Origin: Pseudonocardia parietis
GTDB taxonomy: Bacteria > Actinomycetota > Actinomycetes > Mycobacteriales > Pseudonocardiaceae
DNA: 64,000 bases
Direction: 5' to 3'
Assembly: GCF_017876315.1 (NCBI RefSeq)
Contig: NZ_JAGINU010000004.1
Span: 372,001-436,000 of the forward strand
Within the stretch, counting starts at the first letter, position 1. Each line of letters starts with the position of its first letter. A model generated the notes under the pieces. The model ran no database searches. It saw nothing but the letters and a program-made list of their open reading frames with translations, and was not told where the DNA came from. The translations under genes were made by a program, and so were the position numbers. This document shows positions 16,486 through 24,077 of the stretch, one piece after another.

Positions 16486-17342
16486 CGGGCGTCCTCCTGC
16501 TCGCGTTCGCCGTCCCGGGTTCGGGTGGCCCGGCGGCGCAGCAGCCGTACCGCCATCGCGGCCAGGGCGAGCAGCACGACCCCCAGCAGGACCGCCGTAT
16601 CAGACACCCCGCCGAACAGGCCGGTGATCGCGCTCTGCGCGTCGGCCTGCTGGTCGACCGTGGTCGGCGCGATGATCCCGGCGGTGCCGTCGGTGAGCAG
16701 GAACAGCAGCCCGATCCCGATGAACAACACCCCGGAGATCAGGCTGGTGGAGTGGGTACGCAGCGGCCCGAGGTGTACCTCGCGCCCGCGCAGCCACGGC
16801 TTACGTGAGAGCCCGAAGCGGTCCCACAGCAGGGCGAGCACGAACAGCGGGGCGGCCATCCCGACCGCGTAGGCGCCCAGCAGCACGGCGCCGTAGCCGG
16901 GGTCCGAGCCGACCGCGGCGACGGTCAGGATGCTGCCCAGCAGCGGCCCCGAGCAGAACCCGGCCAGGCCGTAGACCGTGCCCAGGGCGTAGGTCGACAC
17001 GGGCCCGGAGATCCGGACCCGACCGGCGAGCCGGCCCGCGGTGGCACTGCCGAACCCGATGCCCAGCACGCTGAGGACACCGAACCCGATCAGTAGCAGC
17101 CCGCCCGCGGTGGTCACGACACCGCGGTACTGGGTGATCAGCGCGCCGACCAGCGCCACGCCGGCGCCGAGGGGCACCAGCACGGTCAGCAGGCCGGCGA
17201 GGAAGGTCAGCGTGCGTCCGATAAGGGTGCCGACCCGGTCGAAGGCGTAGGCGAAGAACGAGGGCAGCAGCAGCGCCGCGCACGGGCTGAGCAGCGACAG
17301 CAACCCACCGAGGAACGCCGTGAGCAGGCCGGCCCCGCTCAC
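16482..17342 (-). CDS. CcdA/DsbD-like thiol-disulfide transmembrane protein
   Basis: A 286-residue protein with about seven TM helices. The CcdA signature is present: the first TM carries GGLLSLLSPCAALLLPSFFA and the fourth TM carries the matching Cys in YGLAGFCSGPLLGSI. These two membrane cysteines shuttle electrons across the membrane. GTG 17342 overlaps the DsbA-like stop by 4 bp. Together with the upstream DsbA-like protein it makes an electron-transfer pair. Confidence 0.88.
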   Translation of the reverse strand: MSGAGLLTAFLGGLLSLLSPCAALLLPSFFAYAFDRVGTLIGRTLTFLAGLLTVLVPLGAGVALVGALITQYRGVVTTAGGLLLIGFGVLSVLGIGFGSATAGRLAGRVRISGPVSTYALGTVYGLAGFCSGPLLGSILTVAAVGSDPGYGAVLLGAYAVGMAAPLFVLALLWDRFGLSRKPWLRGREVHLGPLRTHSTSLISGVLFIGIGLLFLLTDGTAGIIAPTTVDQQADAQSAITGLFGGVSDTAVLLGVVLLALAAMAVRLLRRRATRTRDGEREQEDAR

Positions 17343-18076
17343 GGCGCGGTCTCCAGCGCCTGGTCGATCTGAGCGCGGAACGCCTCGACCGGCTGCGCAC
17401 CCATGATCGGGTAGCCGTTCACCACGAACGCCGGGGTGCTCGGCACCCCGAGCGCGCTGCCCTCGGCCAGATCGGCCGCGACCGCCTCGGCGACCTCGGG
17501 TGAGTCCATGTCGGCCCGGAACCGCGCCGTGTCGGCGATGCCGGCCTGCTCGGCGTAGGCGAGCAGCGTGTCCTCGGGCAGGTCGGGCTTGGTGCGCTCG
17601 GGGGTGTCGGCGTAGACGGTGCGGTTGTACTCCCAGAACTTGCCCTGCAGCGCCGCGGCCCGCCCGGCGTGCGCGGCGACGGTGGATTCCGGCCCGAAGA
17701 TCGGATAGTCGCGCCACTCCAACCGCAGCCGTCCGTCGTCGACGTACTCGTCGATCAGCTGCTGTTCGGTCTCCCGGGAGAACTTCGCACAGAACGGACA
17801 CCGGTAGTCCGAAAAGATCGTCATGATGACCGGTGCATCAGTGCGGCCGAGCGCGAGCGGGTCGCCTTCCTGGCGACGAGCGAGATCGCCCAACGGCCCG
17901 ATCGCGGCGGTCTCCCCCGCCGACGGAGTCCCGGCGGCTTCCCCGTCCCGGCCCGAGCCGACCGCACCGGCGATCAGATACCCGACCAGACCAACGGCCA
18001 CGACCGCCAAGGCGACGACGATCGCCACGTCCCGGCGCCGACCCCGCCGTTCGAGCGTTCCCGCTGTGCGTCCCAC
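17339..18076 (-). CDS. Membrane-anchored DsbA-like thioredoxin oxidoreductase
   Basis: A 245-residue protein: basic start, one TM anchor (DVAIVVALAVVAVGLVGYLI), then an extracytoplasmic DsbA/thioredoxin_4 domain with active site YRCPFCAKFS and cis-proline loop VPSTPAFVVNG. It probably oxidises or isomerises exported proteins. The start is placed at GTG 18076 because GAAGGGG lies 5 nt upstream; ATG 18100 has no ribosome site and would lie inside the TACTA/TAGTA operator. It is the first gene of the four-gene operon. Confidence 0.85.
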   Translation of the reverse strand: MGRTAGTLERRGRRRDVAIVVALAVVAVGLVGYLIAGAVGSGRDGEAAGTPSAGETAAIGPLGDLARRQEGDPLALGRTDAPVIMTIFSDYRCPFCAKFSRETEQQLIDEYVDDGRLRLEWRDYPIFGPESTVAAHAGRAAALQGKFWEYNRTVYADTPERTKPDLPEDTLLAYAEQAGIADTARFRADMDSPEVAEAVAADLAEGSALGVPSTPAFVVNGYPIMGAQPVEAFRAQIDQALETAP

Positions 18077-18087
18077 CCCAACCCCTT

Positions 18088-18105
18088 CTACTAACGTCAT
18101 AGTAG
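18088..18105. promoter_or_regulatory. BlaI-type operator upstream of the DsbA operon
   Basis: CTACTA-N6-TAGTAG, perfect 6-bp arms with TACTA/TAGTA half-sites, the pattern of BlaI/MecI family operators. On the minus strand TACTAT inside it looks like the -10, so repressor would block RNA polymerase. A weaker CTAC-N7-GTAG lies at 18110-18124. The BlaI gene is 1 kb away on the same strand. Confidence 0.65.
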
Positions 18106-18180
18106 TGATCTACGACGACGGTAGTAGACGGGTGTGAAGGGCCGGTCAACCGGGGGGCGGCGCCCGAGGGAGCGGGTCGC

Positions 18181-19119
18181 TCAGGCCGACAGGCAGACCG
18201 CGAGCACCAGCATGGTTGCGCCGGTCGCGGGCAGCAGCGCGGGCACCAGCGCGAGCGCACCGGTCGCGGCTCGGGCGAGCACACTGTCGCCGCGCACCAG
18301 CGCCGGGCGCGGCGAGCTCAGCCAGGATTGGCGGGCCTCTGGGAACGCGTCGAAGCCGACGGCGCCGCGCGGGGCGCCCTGCCCGGCCGCGATCTCCTGC
18401 AGGGCCCGGGTCAGCGCCTCCGGGCCGCACCGGCGCACGGCGGCCGCGTCGGCGGCGAGCTCGCACAGCACCCCGACCGCACCCGGTGCCTGCCGGCACA
18501 GCGGCACCCGCGGCAGCGCCGCCGCCGCCGCGCGGGCGAGCGCGACGGCCAGGTGGTGACGTCCGCGCAGGTGCGCCCGCTCGTGGGCGAGCACCGCCTC
18601 GACCACGCCGACATCGAGCCCGTGCAGACCTGTGGAGGCGACGACGATCCCGCGCCGGCCTCCGCCGATGGAGAACGCGATCGGGTCGGCACACGGGATC
18701 CACCAGACACCGTCACGGACTGCGGCGACCGCGCGCAGCGCCCCTACTCGTTCGATCCGGTGCCGGCGCTCGGCTCGCAGCGAGCCGGTGAACAGCACCG
18801 CGACCCGGGCCAGCAGCACCAGCAGGGTGGTTCCGACGACGAGCCGGACCAGGAGCAGCCACGGCAGGTCGGTGCCGCGTGCCACGGCCTGCCAGCACAC
18901 CACCGCGATCCCGAGCATGCCGTCGGGTACCGACGGGTCGGGCAGCACCAGCACCGCGGCGGCGGTGACCGCTGCCGCGGCAGCGGCGAGCAGTGTCACC
19001 ACCCAGGCCGAGAGCGCGAGTGCCGGATGCACCCCCGGTCGCCCGACCGGGCGCAGGTAGGTCGGCCCGATCACCCCGAGCGCGACCGCGGCGAACAACA
19101 GCGCGACCGCGACCGTCAC
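18181..19119 (-). CDS. M56-family membrane metallopeptidase (BlaR1/MecR1-like)
   Basis: A 312-residue protein with several TM helices and the M56 zinc motif LAHERAHLRGRHH in a cytoplasmic loop. The extracellular penicillin-binding sensor of full BlaR1 is absent, as in the short actinobacterial BlaR homologues. GTG 19119 overlaps the BlaI stop by 4 bp, so they form a regulator/protease pair. It probably cleaves or inactivates BlaI on a membrane or envelope signal. Confidence 0.85.
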   Translation of the reverse strand: MTVAVALLFAAVALGVIGPTYLRPVGRPGVHPALALSAWVVTLLAAAAAAVTAAAVLVLPDPSVPDGMLGIAVVCWQAVARGTDLPWLLLVRLVVGTTLLVLLARVAVLFTGSLRAERRHRIERVGALRAVAAVRDGVWWIPCADPIAFSIGGGRRGIVVASTGLHGLDVGVVEAVLAHERAHLRGRHHLAVALARAAAAALPRVPLCRQAPGAVGVLCELAADAAAVRRCGPEALTRALQEIAAGQGAPRGAVGFDAFPEARQSWLSSPRPALVRGDSVLARAATGALALVPALLPATGATMLVLAVCLSA

Positions 19120-19472
19120 TCGCCGTCCCTCGACAGCGCCCGGCGCAGGAACTCGCTCTCCCGTTCGTCCATACCGCGGGCGAAGTGCAGCAGCACACCC
19201 TCCGGGTCCCCGAGCGAATCGAGAACCTCCCGCAGCATCTCCGCGCCGGCCTCCTCCCGCTCCCGCGCCGGGACGTACGCCCAGGCCCGGCCGACCCGCT
19301 CGCGGTGCACCCACCCCTTGCCGTGCAAGTTGTCCAACACGGTCATGACGGTGGTGTAGGCCAGCGACCGCTCCCCGGACAGCGCCGAGTGCACCTCCCG
19401 CACGGTGCGCGGGCCGTCCGCGTCCCACAATGCGGCCATCACCCGACTTTGCAGCTCGCCCAGACCCGCCAC
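19116..19472 (-). CDS. blaI: BlaI/MecI-family repressor
   Basis: A 118-residue winged-helix repressor: LQSRVMAALWDADGPRTVREVHSAL, then SLAYTTVMTVLDNLHGKGWV recognition helix and wing, then a dimerisation helix at the C-terminus. GTG 19472 has GGGAGG 5 nt upstream. It is likely to bind the TACTA-N6-TAGTA site at 18088-18105, and possibly the imperfect dyad just upstream of its own gene. Confidence 0.88.
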   Translation of the reverse strand: MAGLGELQSRVMAALWDADGPRTVREVHSALSGERSLAYTTVMTVLDNLHGKGWVHRERVGRAWAYVPAREREEAGAEMLREVLDSLGDPEGVLLHFARGMDERESEFLRRALSRDGE

Positions 19473-19554
19473 CGGCACCTCCCTACTCGCAGAGCGAGGG
19501 TACGCACGGTCAACAACGAGGCCACCGCGCCCAGGGCGATGCGTGAAGCGCGTT

Positions 19555-19617
19555 CGGTTCGCGGAGGTGCTGGGTGTGTCCAGACAGGCCGTACACAAGA
19601 GGCTCAGTCGCCGCTTA
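19555..19617 (+). pseudogene. Remnant of a helix-turn-helix regulator
   Basis: The plus-strand frame here reads FAEVLGVSRQAVHKRLSRR, a clean helix-turn-helix recognition segment. Nothing recognisable lies before or after it. It abuts the truncated end of the CNNM pseudogene, so it looks like debris from a recombination event. Confidence 0.45.
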
Positions 19618-20259
19618 TCGGCCCGACCTCGCTGAGCACGCGGTCGGTGGCGGTGAAGGCATCGGAGAGCAGCCGGCGCTCGTCGAGGGTCAACGTGTTG
19701 GCGGTCCGGACCATGTCGCGCAGCTCGTCCTCGCTGACCTGGTCGTCGGGGGTGCGCGGGTCGATGCCCAGCAGCCGGACCACCGCGCGCGACAGCAGCC
19801 AGATCAGCGGCCGGGCCGCGGTGGCGAGCCGGTCGAGGGGCCCGGCGGTGGCCTGGGCGACGGCCTCGGGTCTCTGCAGGGCCAGGCGTTTGGGCACGAG
19901 TTCGCCGACGACCAGCGACAGGCAGGACACCAGGGCGGTGACCAGGATTAGCGCGGCGGTGGAGGCGATCGCCAGGGGCAGTCCCCAGCCGGCCAGGACC
20001 GGCTCGAGGCGCACGGCGATGATGGCGCCGCCGTAGCTGGAGGCGAAGAACCCGGCAAAGGTGACCCCGATCTGGACCGCGGACAGGGACCGGTTGGAGT
20101 CGCTGCGCAGCCGCGCCACCCGTGCGCCGCGCCGGCCGCGTTCGGCCATCGCGGACACCTGCCCGGCCCGCAGGGTGACCAGCGCGATCTCGGCGGCGGC
20201 GAAGAAGCCCCGATGAGCACGAACACCAGCACCAGGGCCAGGTTCAGCGCGACGTCCAC
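19604..20259 (-). pseudogene. CNNM/CorC (DUF21) transporter gene, frameshifted and truncated
   Basis: The DUF21 membrane domain starts at GTG 20259 (VDVALNLALVLVFVLIG), then the frame shifts near 20205 in a G-run, where one missing G separates VFVLIG from GFFAAAEIALVTLR. It continues through GLPLAIASTAALILV and VVGELVPKRLALQ, but stops after DRVLSEV, before the CBS and CorC domains found in full 430-residue members. A sequencing error could explain the frameshift but not the missing C-terminal half. The break coincides with the HTH remnant. Confidence 0.7.
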
Positions 20260-20660
20260 CCCGACGACTCTGGCAGTACGGGTATTTCGGCCCCGGGCGC
20301 GGCCGTCTCCGATGGCGGTGAACGCGGCCGGGCTGGTGCTGGCCGACCAGGCGTCGTAGGTCACCACCGGCCGTCACGATCTCGCTGCGTAGGGTTACCG
20401 TTCCTGCGGGCTCGCTCGGCGGCAGCCCACTGGCTGCGTCCCTGCCCATCCCCCTCGGGGCGGGGGCGTAGCCCGCCGGCGCAGGGTCTGCCCGACCGGC
20501 TCGCCGACGCCGAACTCGCTGAGACACCCCGGGGCACCACAGGCACAGCGGTCGGTCGTTTCCACTTCATCGAGCGTTGTCGCTCCAGGCTCTGTCGAGC
20601 AACGTTGATCCGTTGCTTGGCGCGGAGCACGAGTACGCCGTCGCCGAGACTGCAGTGGGT
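20260..20660. other. Gap without convincing gene
   Basis: Four hundred bases between the CNNM remnant and a small hypothetical gene. Open frames give arginine-rich or low-complexity products; no RNA gene or clear terminator is seen. It is probably decayed sequence. Confidence 0.45.
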
Positions 20661-20891
20661 TCAGCTCTGCAGGGCGTCGTCCATTTCGCGGAGGCCCTGG
20701 GCGGCGCGCCAGAGGTGGTCCTCGGGATCGACGCCGAGTCCCTTGTGGGCTGCGCGCCAGTCCCGGTCGTGGTAACGATCGATCACCTCGCGCAGATGGC
20801 GGCGGGCCAGGGCCCGTTCCTCGTACAGCTGGGCGTGCCACTCCGGCACCGACGGCTCCAGGACGGGGACGGCGTCGTTCGCGCAGCGCAT
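20661..20891 (-). CDS. Small hypothetical protein, all-helical
   Basis: A 76-residue charged protein from ATG 20891 (MRCANDAVPVLEPSVPEW), rich in helix-forming residues (EERALARRHLREVIDRY, DHLWRAAQGLREMDDALQ). Its amino-acid mix is like real cytosolic protein rather than shadow frame. An ATG at 20993 would extend it by 34 residues of doubtful quality. No family is recognised and the ribosome site is weak. Confidence 0.5.
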   Translation of the reverse strand: MRCANDAVPVLEPSVPEWHAQLYEERALARRHLREVIDRYHDRDWRAAHKGLGVDPEDHLWRAAQGLREMDDALQS

Positions 20892-20906
20892 CGAGAACAG
20901 CGGCTT

Positions 20907-20945
20907 CTGTGAAGCGACGGTAGGACGACAGCGGCGCCGCGCCAC
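20907..20945. repeat. Imperfect direct repeat copy A
   Basis: Copy A starts CTGTGAAGCGACGGTAGGAC. It matches copy B (21730-21768) at 34 of 39 positions by eye. The copies flank the shortened DJ-1-like gene in the same orientation, suggesting a small duplication or the footprint of a lost element. Confidence 0.5.
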
Positions 20946-21019
20946 GAGGAGGAGCGTCCGCCATAGCGATCTTGGTGGCGTGCTCACGCCCATCGACCAT
21001 CCGCCGCCAGCGGCGCCTG

Positions 21020-21514
21020 TTAGCCCGGGGTGAGCTCGGGGCGCAGGTAGGGGTCGAGGTTGCGCATCGCGCGGGCGATGTACTCGTCCTTCTCCCCGAC
21101 CGGGGCGACGTAGTGCAGGGCGCTCTCGGCGGCCTCGAGGCCCTCGAGCCGGGCGATGGCCCAGGCGCCGAGGTAGTGCGCGGCGAGGCACCCGCCACCG
21201 GTGGCGACGTTGCCCTTGGCGAAGAACGGCTGGTTGAGCACCGTGATATCGGCAGCCTGAACCCACGGCCTGGTGGTGAGGTCGGTGCAGGCTGGCACGT
21301 CATCGAGCAGCCCCAGTTTGGCGAGCACCAGGGTGCCCGAGCACTGCGCGGCCAGCAGCTGACGCGCGGGGTCCAGCGAGCGCAGCGTGCCCATGATGGT
21401 GGGGTCCTCGACCACCTCACGGGTGGCGATCCCGCTGCCGACGATCACCGCGTCGGCGGTGACGGCCTCCTCAAGGGTGCACATCTGTTCGATGACCACC
21501 CCGTTCATGACCAT
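21020..21514 (-). CDS. DJ-1/PfpI family protein, probably N-terminally truncated
   Basis: A 164-residue protein of the DJ-1/PfpI superfamily: AVIVGSGIATREV, the nucleophile-elbow Cys in LLAAQCSGTLVLAKLGLLD, then TDLTTRPWVQ and an ATGGGCLAAHYLGAW segment. Full members have 30-45 more residues at the N-terminus (the first Rossmann strand); here a TGA lies three codons upstream of the first ATG, so that strand is missing. It may be non-functional. Direct repeats at 20907 and 21730 flank it. Confidence 0.62.
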   Translation of the reverse strand: MVMNGVVIEQMCTLEEAVTADAVIVGSGIATREVVEDPTIMGTLRSLDPARQLLAAQCSGTLVLAKLGLLDDVPACTDLTTRPWVQAADITVLNQPFFAKGNVATGGGCLAAHYLGAWAIARLEGLEAAESALHYVAPVGEKDEYIARAMRNLDPYLRPELTPG

Positions 21515-21883
21515 GATCGTTCAGTTCGTCATGTCCTGAGCCGACACCGCACACGTGAGCTCACCGGCCGGCCGTCGACGGCGGTAGGACGTGCGCTCGG
21601 ACTCCTGCGGAAGGGGCATACACCGATGCAGACCACACAGCAGGCTCGGCACCCGGTAGGGCCCGGCGACTGGGCTACCGGTGTCATCTACGTCGGCACC
21701 ATCGCCGCCGCTCACCGCTAGCAACTCAGCTGTGGAGCGACGGCAGGACGACAGCGCTGGCGCGCCACCAAGATGTCAGCGCCCTCGGACCGACCCGGAC
21801 GCAGCCCAACCGGGGCATTGGCCTTCTGGCTCCGCGACGGCACAGCCCGCCGGTCTGCCGACCGCGTCGAGTCCTCTGGCCGA
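21515..21883. other. Gap without convincing gene; holds repeat copy B
   Basis: About 370 bases between the DJ-1-like gene and MarR. The only notable content is repeat copy B at 21730-21768. No good ribosome sites or protein-like frames are seen. Confidence 0.45.
21730..21768. repeat. Imperfect direct repeat copy B
   Basis: Copy B starts CTGTGGAGCGACGGCAGGAC and is the partner of 20907-20945 (34 of 39 bases). It lies just past the stop of the MarR gene. Confidence 0.5.
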
Positions 21884-22357
21884 TCACGTTCGTGTTGGGT
21901 CCACGGAGGTGGAGTCGTCGTGTCCGGTCGTGCGGATCAGCCGGTCCGCGACCTCGACGAATGCGGCGAGCTGGGTCGGGTCGACCTCTCCCAGCAGTGC
22001 CTGCGCTGCCCGGTCGCGGTGGGTCTCCATCCATTCGGTGTGCTGGCGGCCCTGTGGTGTCAGTTCCACCATCGTGGCGCGCCGGTCTGCGGGGTGGCGT
22101 TGTCGTTCGGCCCAGCCGTGCTGCTCCATGGTGTCGACCAGGGCGGTGACGTGTCGGGGGCTGCAGCGCAGGTAGGTGGCCAGCTGCCGCTGCACCAGCG
22201 GCCCGTGGCGGTGCAGCATCAGCAACGCCTCCGCCCGGCCGGGCGTGAGACCACGTTCCTCCAGTGCGGTGCTCATCAGCGTCGACACGTGATCGGCCAG
22301 CTCGAACGCCTTGTCCAGCACCGCGCGCGCATCCACGAGGGCACTGTACTTCACCAT
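21884..22357 (-). CDS. MarR-family regulator
   Basis: A 157-residue winged-helix protein: LTPGRAEALLMLHRHGPLVQ, recognition helix LRCSPRHVTALVDTMEQ, and wing ERQRHPADRRATMVELTPQG. This is the classical MarR layout. It is divergent from the methyltransferase gene at 22409, and a long palindrome covers both start regions, so it probably represses itself and that gene. Confidence 0.88.
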   Translation of the reverse strand: MVKYSALVDARAVLDKAFELADHVSTLMSTALEERGLTPGRAEALLMLHRHGPLVQRQLATYLRCSPRHVTALVDTMEQHGWAERQRHPADRRATMVELTPQGRQHTEWMETHRDRAAQALLGEVDPTQLAAFVEVADRLIRTTGHDDSTSVDPTRT

Positions 22358-22376
22358 GAGTCGTAAACATGGTGAA
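22350..22376. promoter_or_regulatory. MarR operator, perfect 9-bp inverted repeat
   Basis: TTCACCATG (22350-22358), 9-bp spacer, CATGGTGAA (22368-22376). Including three further flanking bases on each side, 11 of 12 bases match per arm. It overlaps the MarR start codon and lies 32 bp before the methyltransferase ATG. Confidence 0.75.
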
Positions 22377-22408
22377 CTACGTTCACGGCTTCATGGAGAG
22401 GGGCAGGG

Positions 22409-23071
22409 ATGGCAGCGGAGAACGTCAGCGGTGTGCAGGACCGTCCTCGGGGACTGTTCAGTCGCTTCTACGCGTCGATGAGTCCACGGTTGGATGAGGA
22501 GGGGCTGGCCGAGCTGCGCGAGGAGTTGCTCGCACCGCTGGCCGGCGCTGTTGTCGAGGTCGGTGCGGGGCCGGGTGGCAACTTCGCCCGCTACCCGTCG
22601 GGTGTGGTGTCGGTGATCGCGGTGGAGCCGGAGCCCTACCTGCGCGGGCTCGCCGGTGCGGCGGCCGGGGACGCCTCGGTTCCGACGACGGTGCACGCCG
22701 GGGTCGCCGAGGCTCTGCCGCTCCCGGATTCCTGTGCCGACGGGGTCGTCTTCTGCCTGGTCCTGTGCTCGGTTCCGGATCAGATCGCGGCCGCGACGGA
22801 GGCCGCGCGGGTGCTGCGCCCCGGCGGCATCGTCCGGTTCCTCGAACACACCCGGGCTGAGATGCGCGGGCTGCGCACGGTGCAGCGCGTCGCCGACGCA
22901 ACCGTCTGGCCGCTGCTCACCGGGGGCTGTCACACCTGCACCGACCCGGTCGCGGCGCTGCGCGAGGCCGGCTTCGTGGTCGACGACGTCCGTCGGCTGC
23001 GGTTCCCCGCCGACCGCTTCACCCAGCCGTCCACTCCGCACGTTCTGGGCACTGCGCGCCTACCCGGCTGA
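22409..23071 (+). CDS. Class I SAM methyltransferase (METTL7/PE-methyltransferase-like)
   Basis: A 220-residue protein with motif I VVEVGAGPGGNFARYP, acidic motif VIAVEPEPYLR, LPLPDSCADGVVFCLVLCSV and PGGIVRFLEHTRAE. The C-terminal GGCHTCTDPVAAL and FVVDDVRRLRFP are typical of the METTL7-like group, some of which methylate thiols or phospholipids. It is controlled divergently by MarR. A thiol or xenobiotic substrate is possible but unproven. Confidence 0.78.
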   Translation: MAAENVSGVQDRPRGLFSRFYASMSPRLDEEGLAELREELLAPLAGAVVEVGAGPGGNFARYPSGVVSVIAVEPEPYLRGLAGAAAGDASVPTTVHAGVAEALPLPDSCADGVVFCLVLCSVPDQIAAATEAARVLRPGGIVRFLEHTRAEMRGLRTVQRVADATVWPLLTGGCHTCTDPVAALREAGFVVDDVRRLRFPADRFTQPSTPHVLGTARLPG

Positions 23072-23229
23072 GCGCCACGTCGAGGACAGTCCGCCGGGCC
23101 GATCAGCGGCTTCCGCGGGGCTTGCCCGCCGGGCGCGCCGCGCGGCACTCGGATTGATCCGAATTCGACGCGAGTTCGGCCCGCCCGTCTGCTCCCGTGC
23201 GCAAGCACCGCCTGCTGGGCTGGGTGTGG

Positions 23230-23895
23230 TCAGGATGCGGCTGCGGCGACGACGGGTTCACCGGCCAGTCGCCACTCGAGGATGCCGTCTTCGAGTCGCC
23301 GGGCGCGGTGGCCGCGCGCCCGGAGCAGCCGTACCGCGTCGTGGGAGAACACGCAGAATGCGCCGCGGCAGTAGGCGACGATCTCCAGGTCGTGGGGCAG
23401 TTCGTCGAGCCGCTCGGCCAGCTCGTCGAGGGGGATCGACACAGCGCCGGGGATATGGCCTGCGGCGAACTCGGTGCCGGGGCGCACGTCGATGACGACC
23501 GCGTCGCCGTGTGCGACCCGGCTGAGTAGCTCCTCGCGGCTGACCTGCTCGGTGTCGGCGGGGCCGAGGTAGTCCCGTGCTGCCGGGGCGACGTCGGCGA
23601 CCCGGGTCGCCGCCACGTCGCGCAGGTGGGCATACAGCGCGGCGATGTCGTCACCGGCCAGGTCGTAGAAGATCGTCGTGCCGGCGCGCGTGGCGCGGAC
23701 CAGGCCGGCGTGCTTGAGCACCTGCAGGTGCGCCGAGGTCGTCGTCACACCCGCCCGGGCAGCTTCGGCGAGTTCGGCGACCGAGCGCGGGCCCTGGGCC
23801 AGCAGGTCGATGAGCTCCAGGCGTTTCCCGTTGCCCAACGCCTTACCCACCCGCGCGAGGTGCGTGAACAGCTGTTCCTTCGTGCTCTCGCCCAT
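23230..23895 (-). CDS. ArsR-rhodanese fusion regulator
   Basis: A 221-residue protein: residues 1-95 are an ArsR winged helix (LELIDLLAQGPRSVAELAEA, TTSAHLQVLKHAGLVRATRAG), and residues about 125-215 a rhodanese with VVIDVRPGTEFAAGHIPG and loop YCRGAFCVFSH. The rhodanese loop probably senses persulfide through its Cys. ATG 23895 has GGAGG 8 nt upstream. A second in-frame ATG at 24015 also has GGAGG (5 nt) and would add 40 residues. It is divergent from a persulfide dioxygenase-like gene, its likely target. Confidence 0.87.
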   Translation of the reverse strand: MGESTKEQLFTHLARVGKALGNGKRLELIDLLAQGPRSVAELAEAARAGVTTTSAHLQVLKHAGLVRATRAGTTIFYDLAGDDIAALYAHLRDVAATRVADVAPAARDYLGPADTEQVSREELLSRVAHGDAVVIDVRPGTEFAAGHIPGAVSIPLDELAERLDELPHDLEIVAYCRGAFCVFSHDAVRLLRARGHRARRLEDGILEWRLAGEPVVAAAAS

Positions 23896-23902
23896 CACCT
23901 GG

Positions 23903-23924
23903 TCCTCCACAATATGATGGAATA
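23903..23924. repeat. Duplicated operator/ribosome-site element, copy 1
   Basis: TCCTCCACAATATGATGGAA plus two bases. On the minus strand it supplies the GGAGG of the ArsR-rhodanese gene. It matches copy 2 at 24020-24041 in 19 of 22 positions, 117 bp away and in the same reading phase. Confidence 0.6.
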
Positions 23925-24012
23925 CGGTATCACGGACGGTGGCGCCACCTCCGAACCCAGCCTGCACCGCGAGAGCCGATGCCTGTGTCGTCGTCGCTGG
24001 GGAACTTCCGCC

Positions 24013-24041
24013 CATGCTATCCTCCAAAATAGCATGGAATA
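24013..24041. promoter_or_regulatory. Operator copy 2 with perfect 8-bp inverted repeat
   Basis: CATGCTAT-N8-ATAGCATG (24013-24036) is a perfect dyad overlapping direct-repeat copy 2 (24020-24041). Together with copy 1 it occupies the divergent promoter between the ArsR-rhodanese gene and the dioxygenase-like gene at 24078, as expected for a two-site operator. Confidence 0.6.
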
Positions 24042-24077
24042 GTCGAAGACTGTTGCTGGTGTGGTTGGGAGGTCGAG

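Noticed and set aside
18110..18124. Second BlaI operator CTAC-N7-GTAG
   Set aside because: Arms of only 4 bp and wrong spacing; noted as weak, not called separately.
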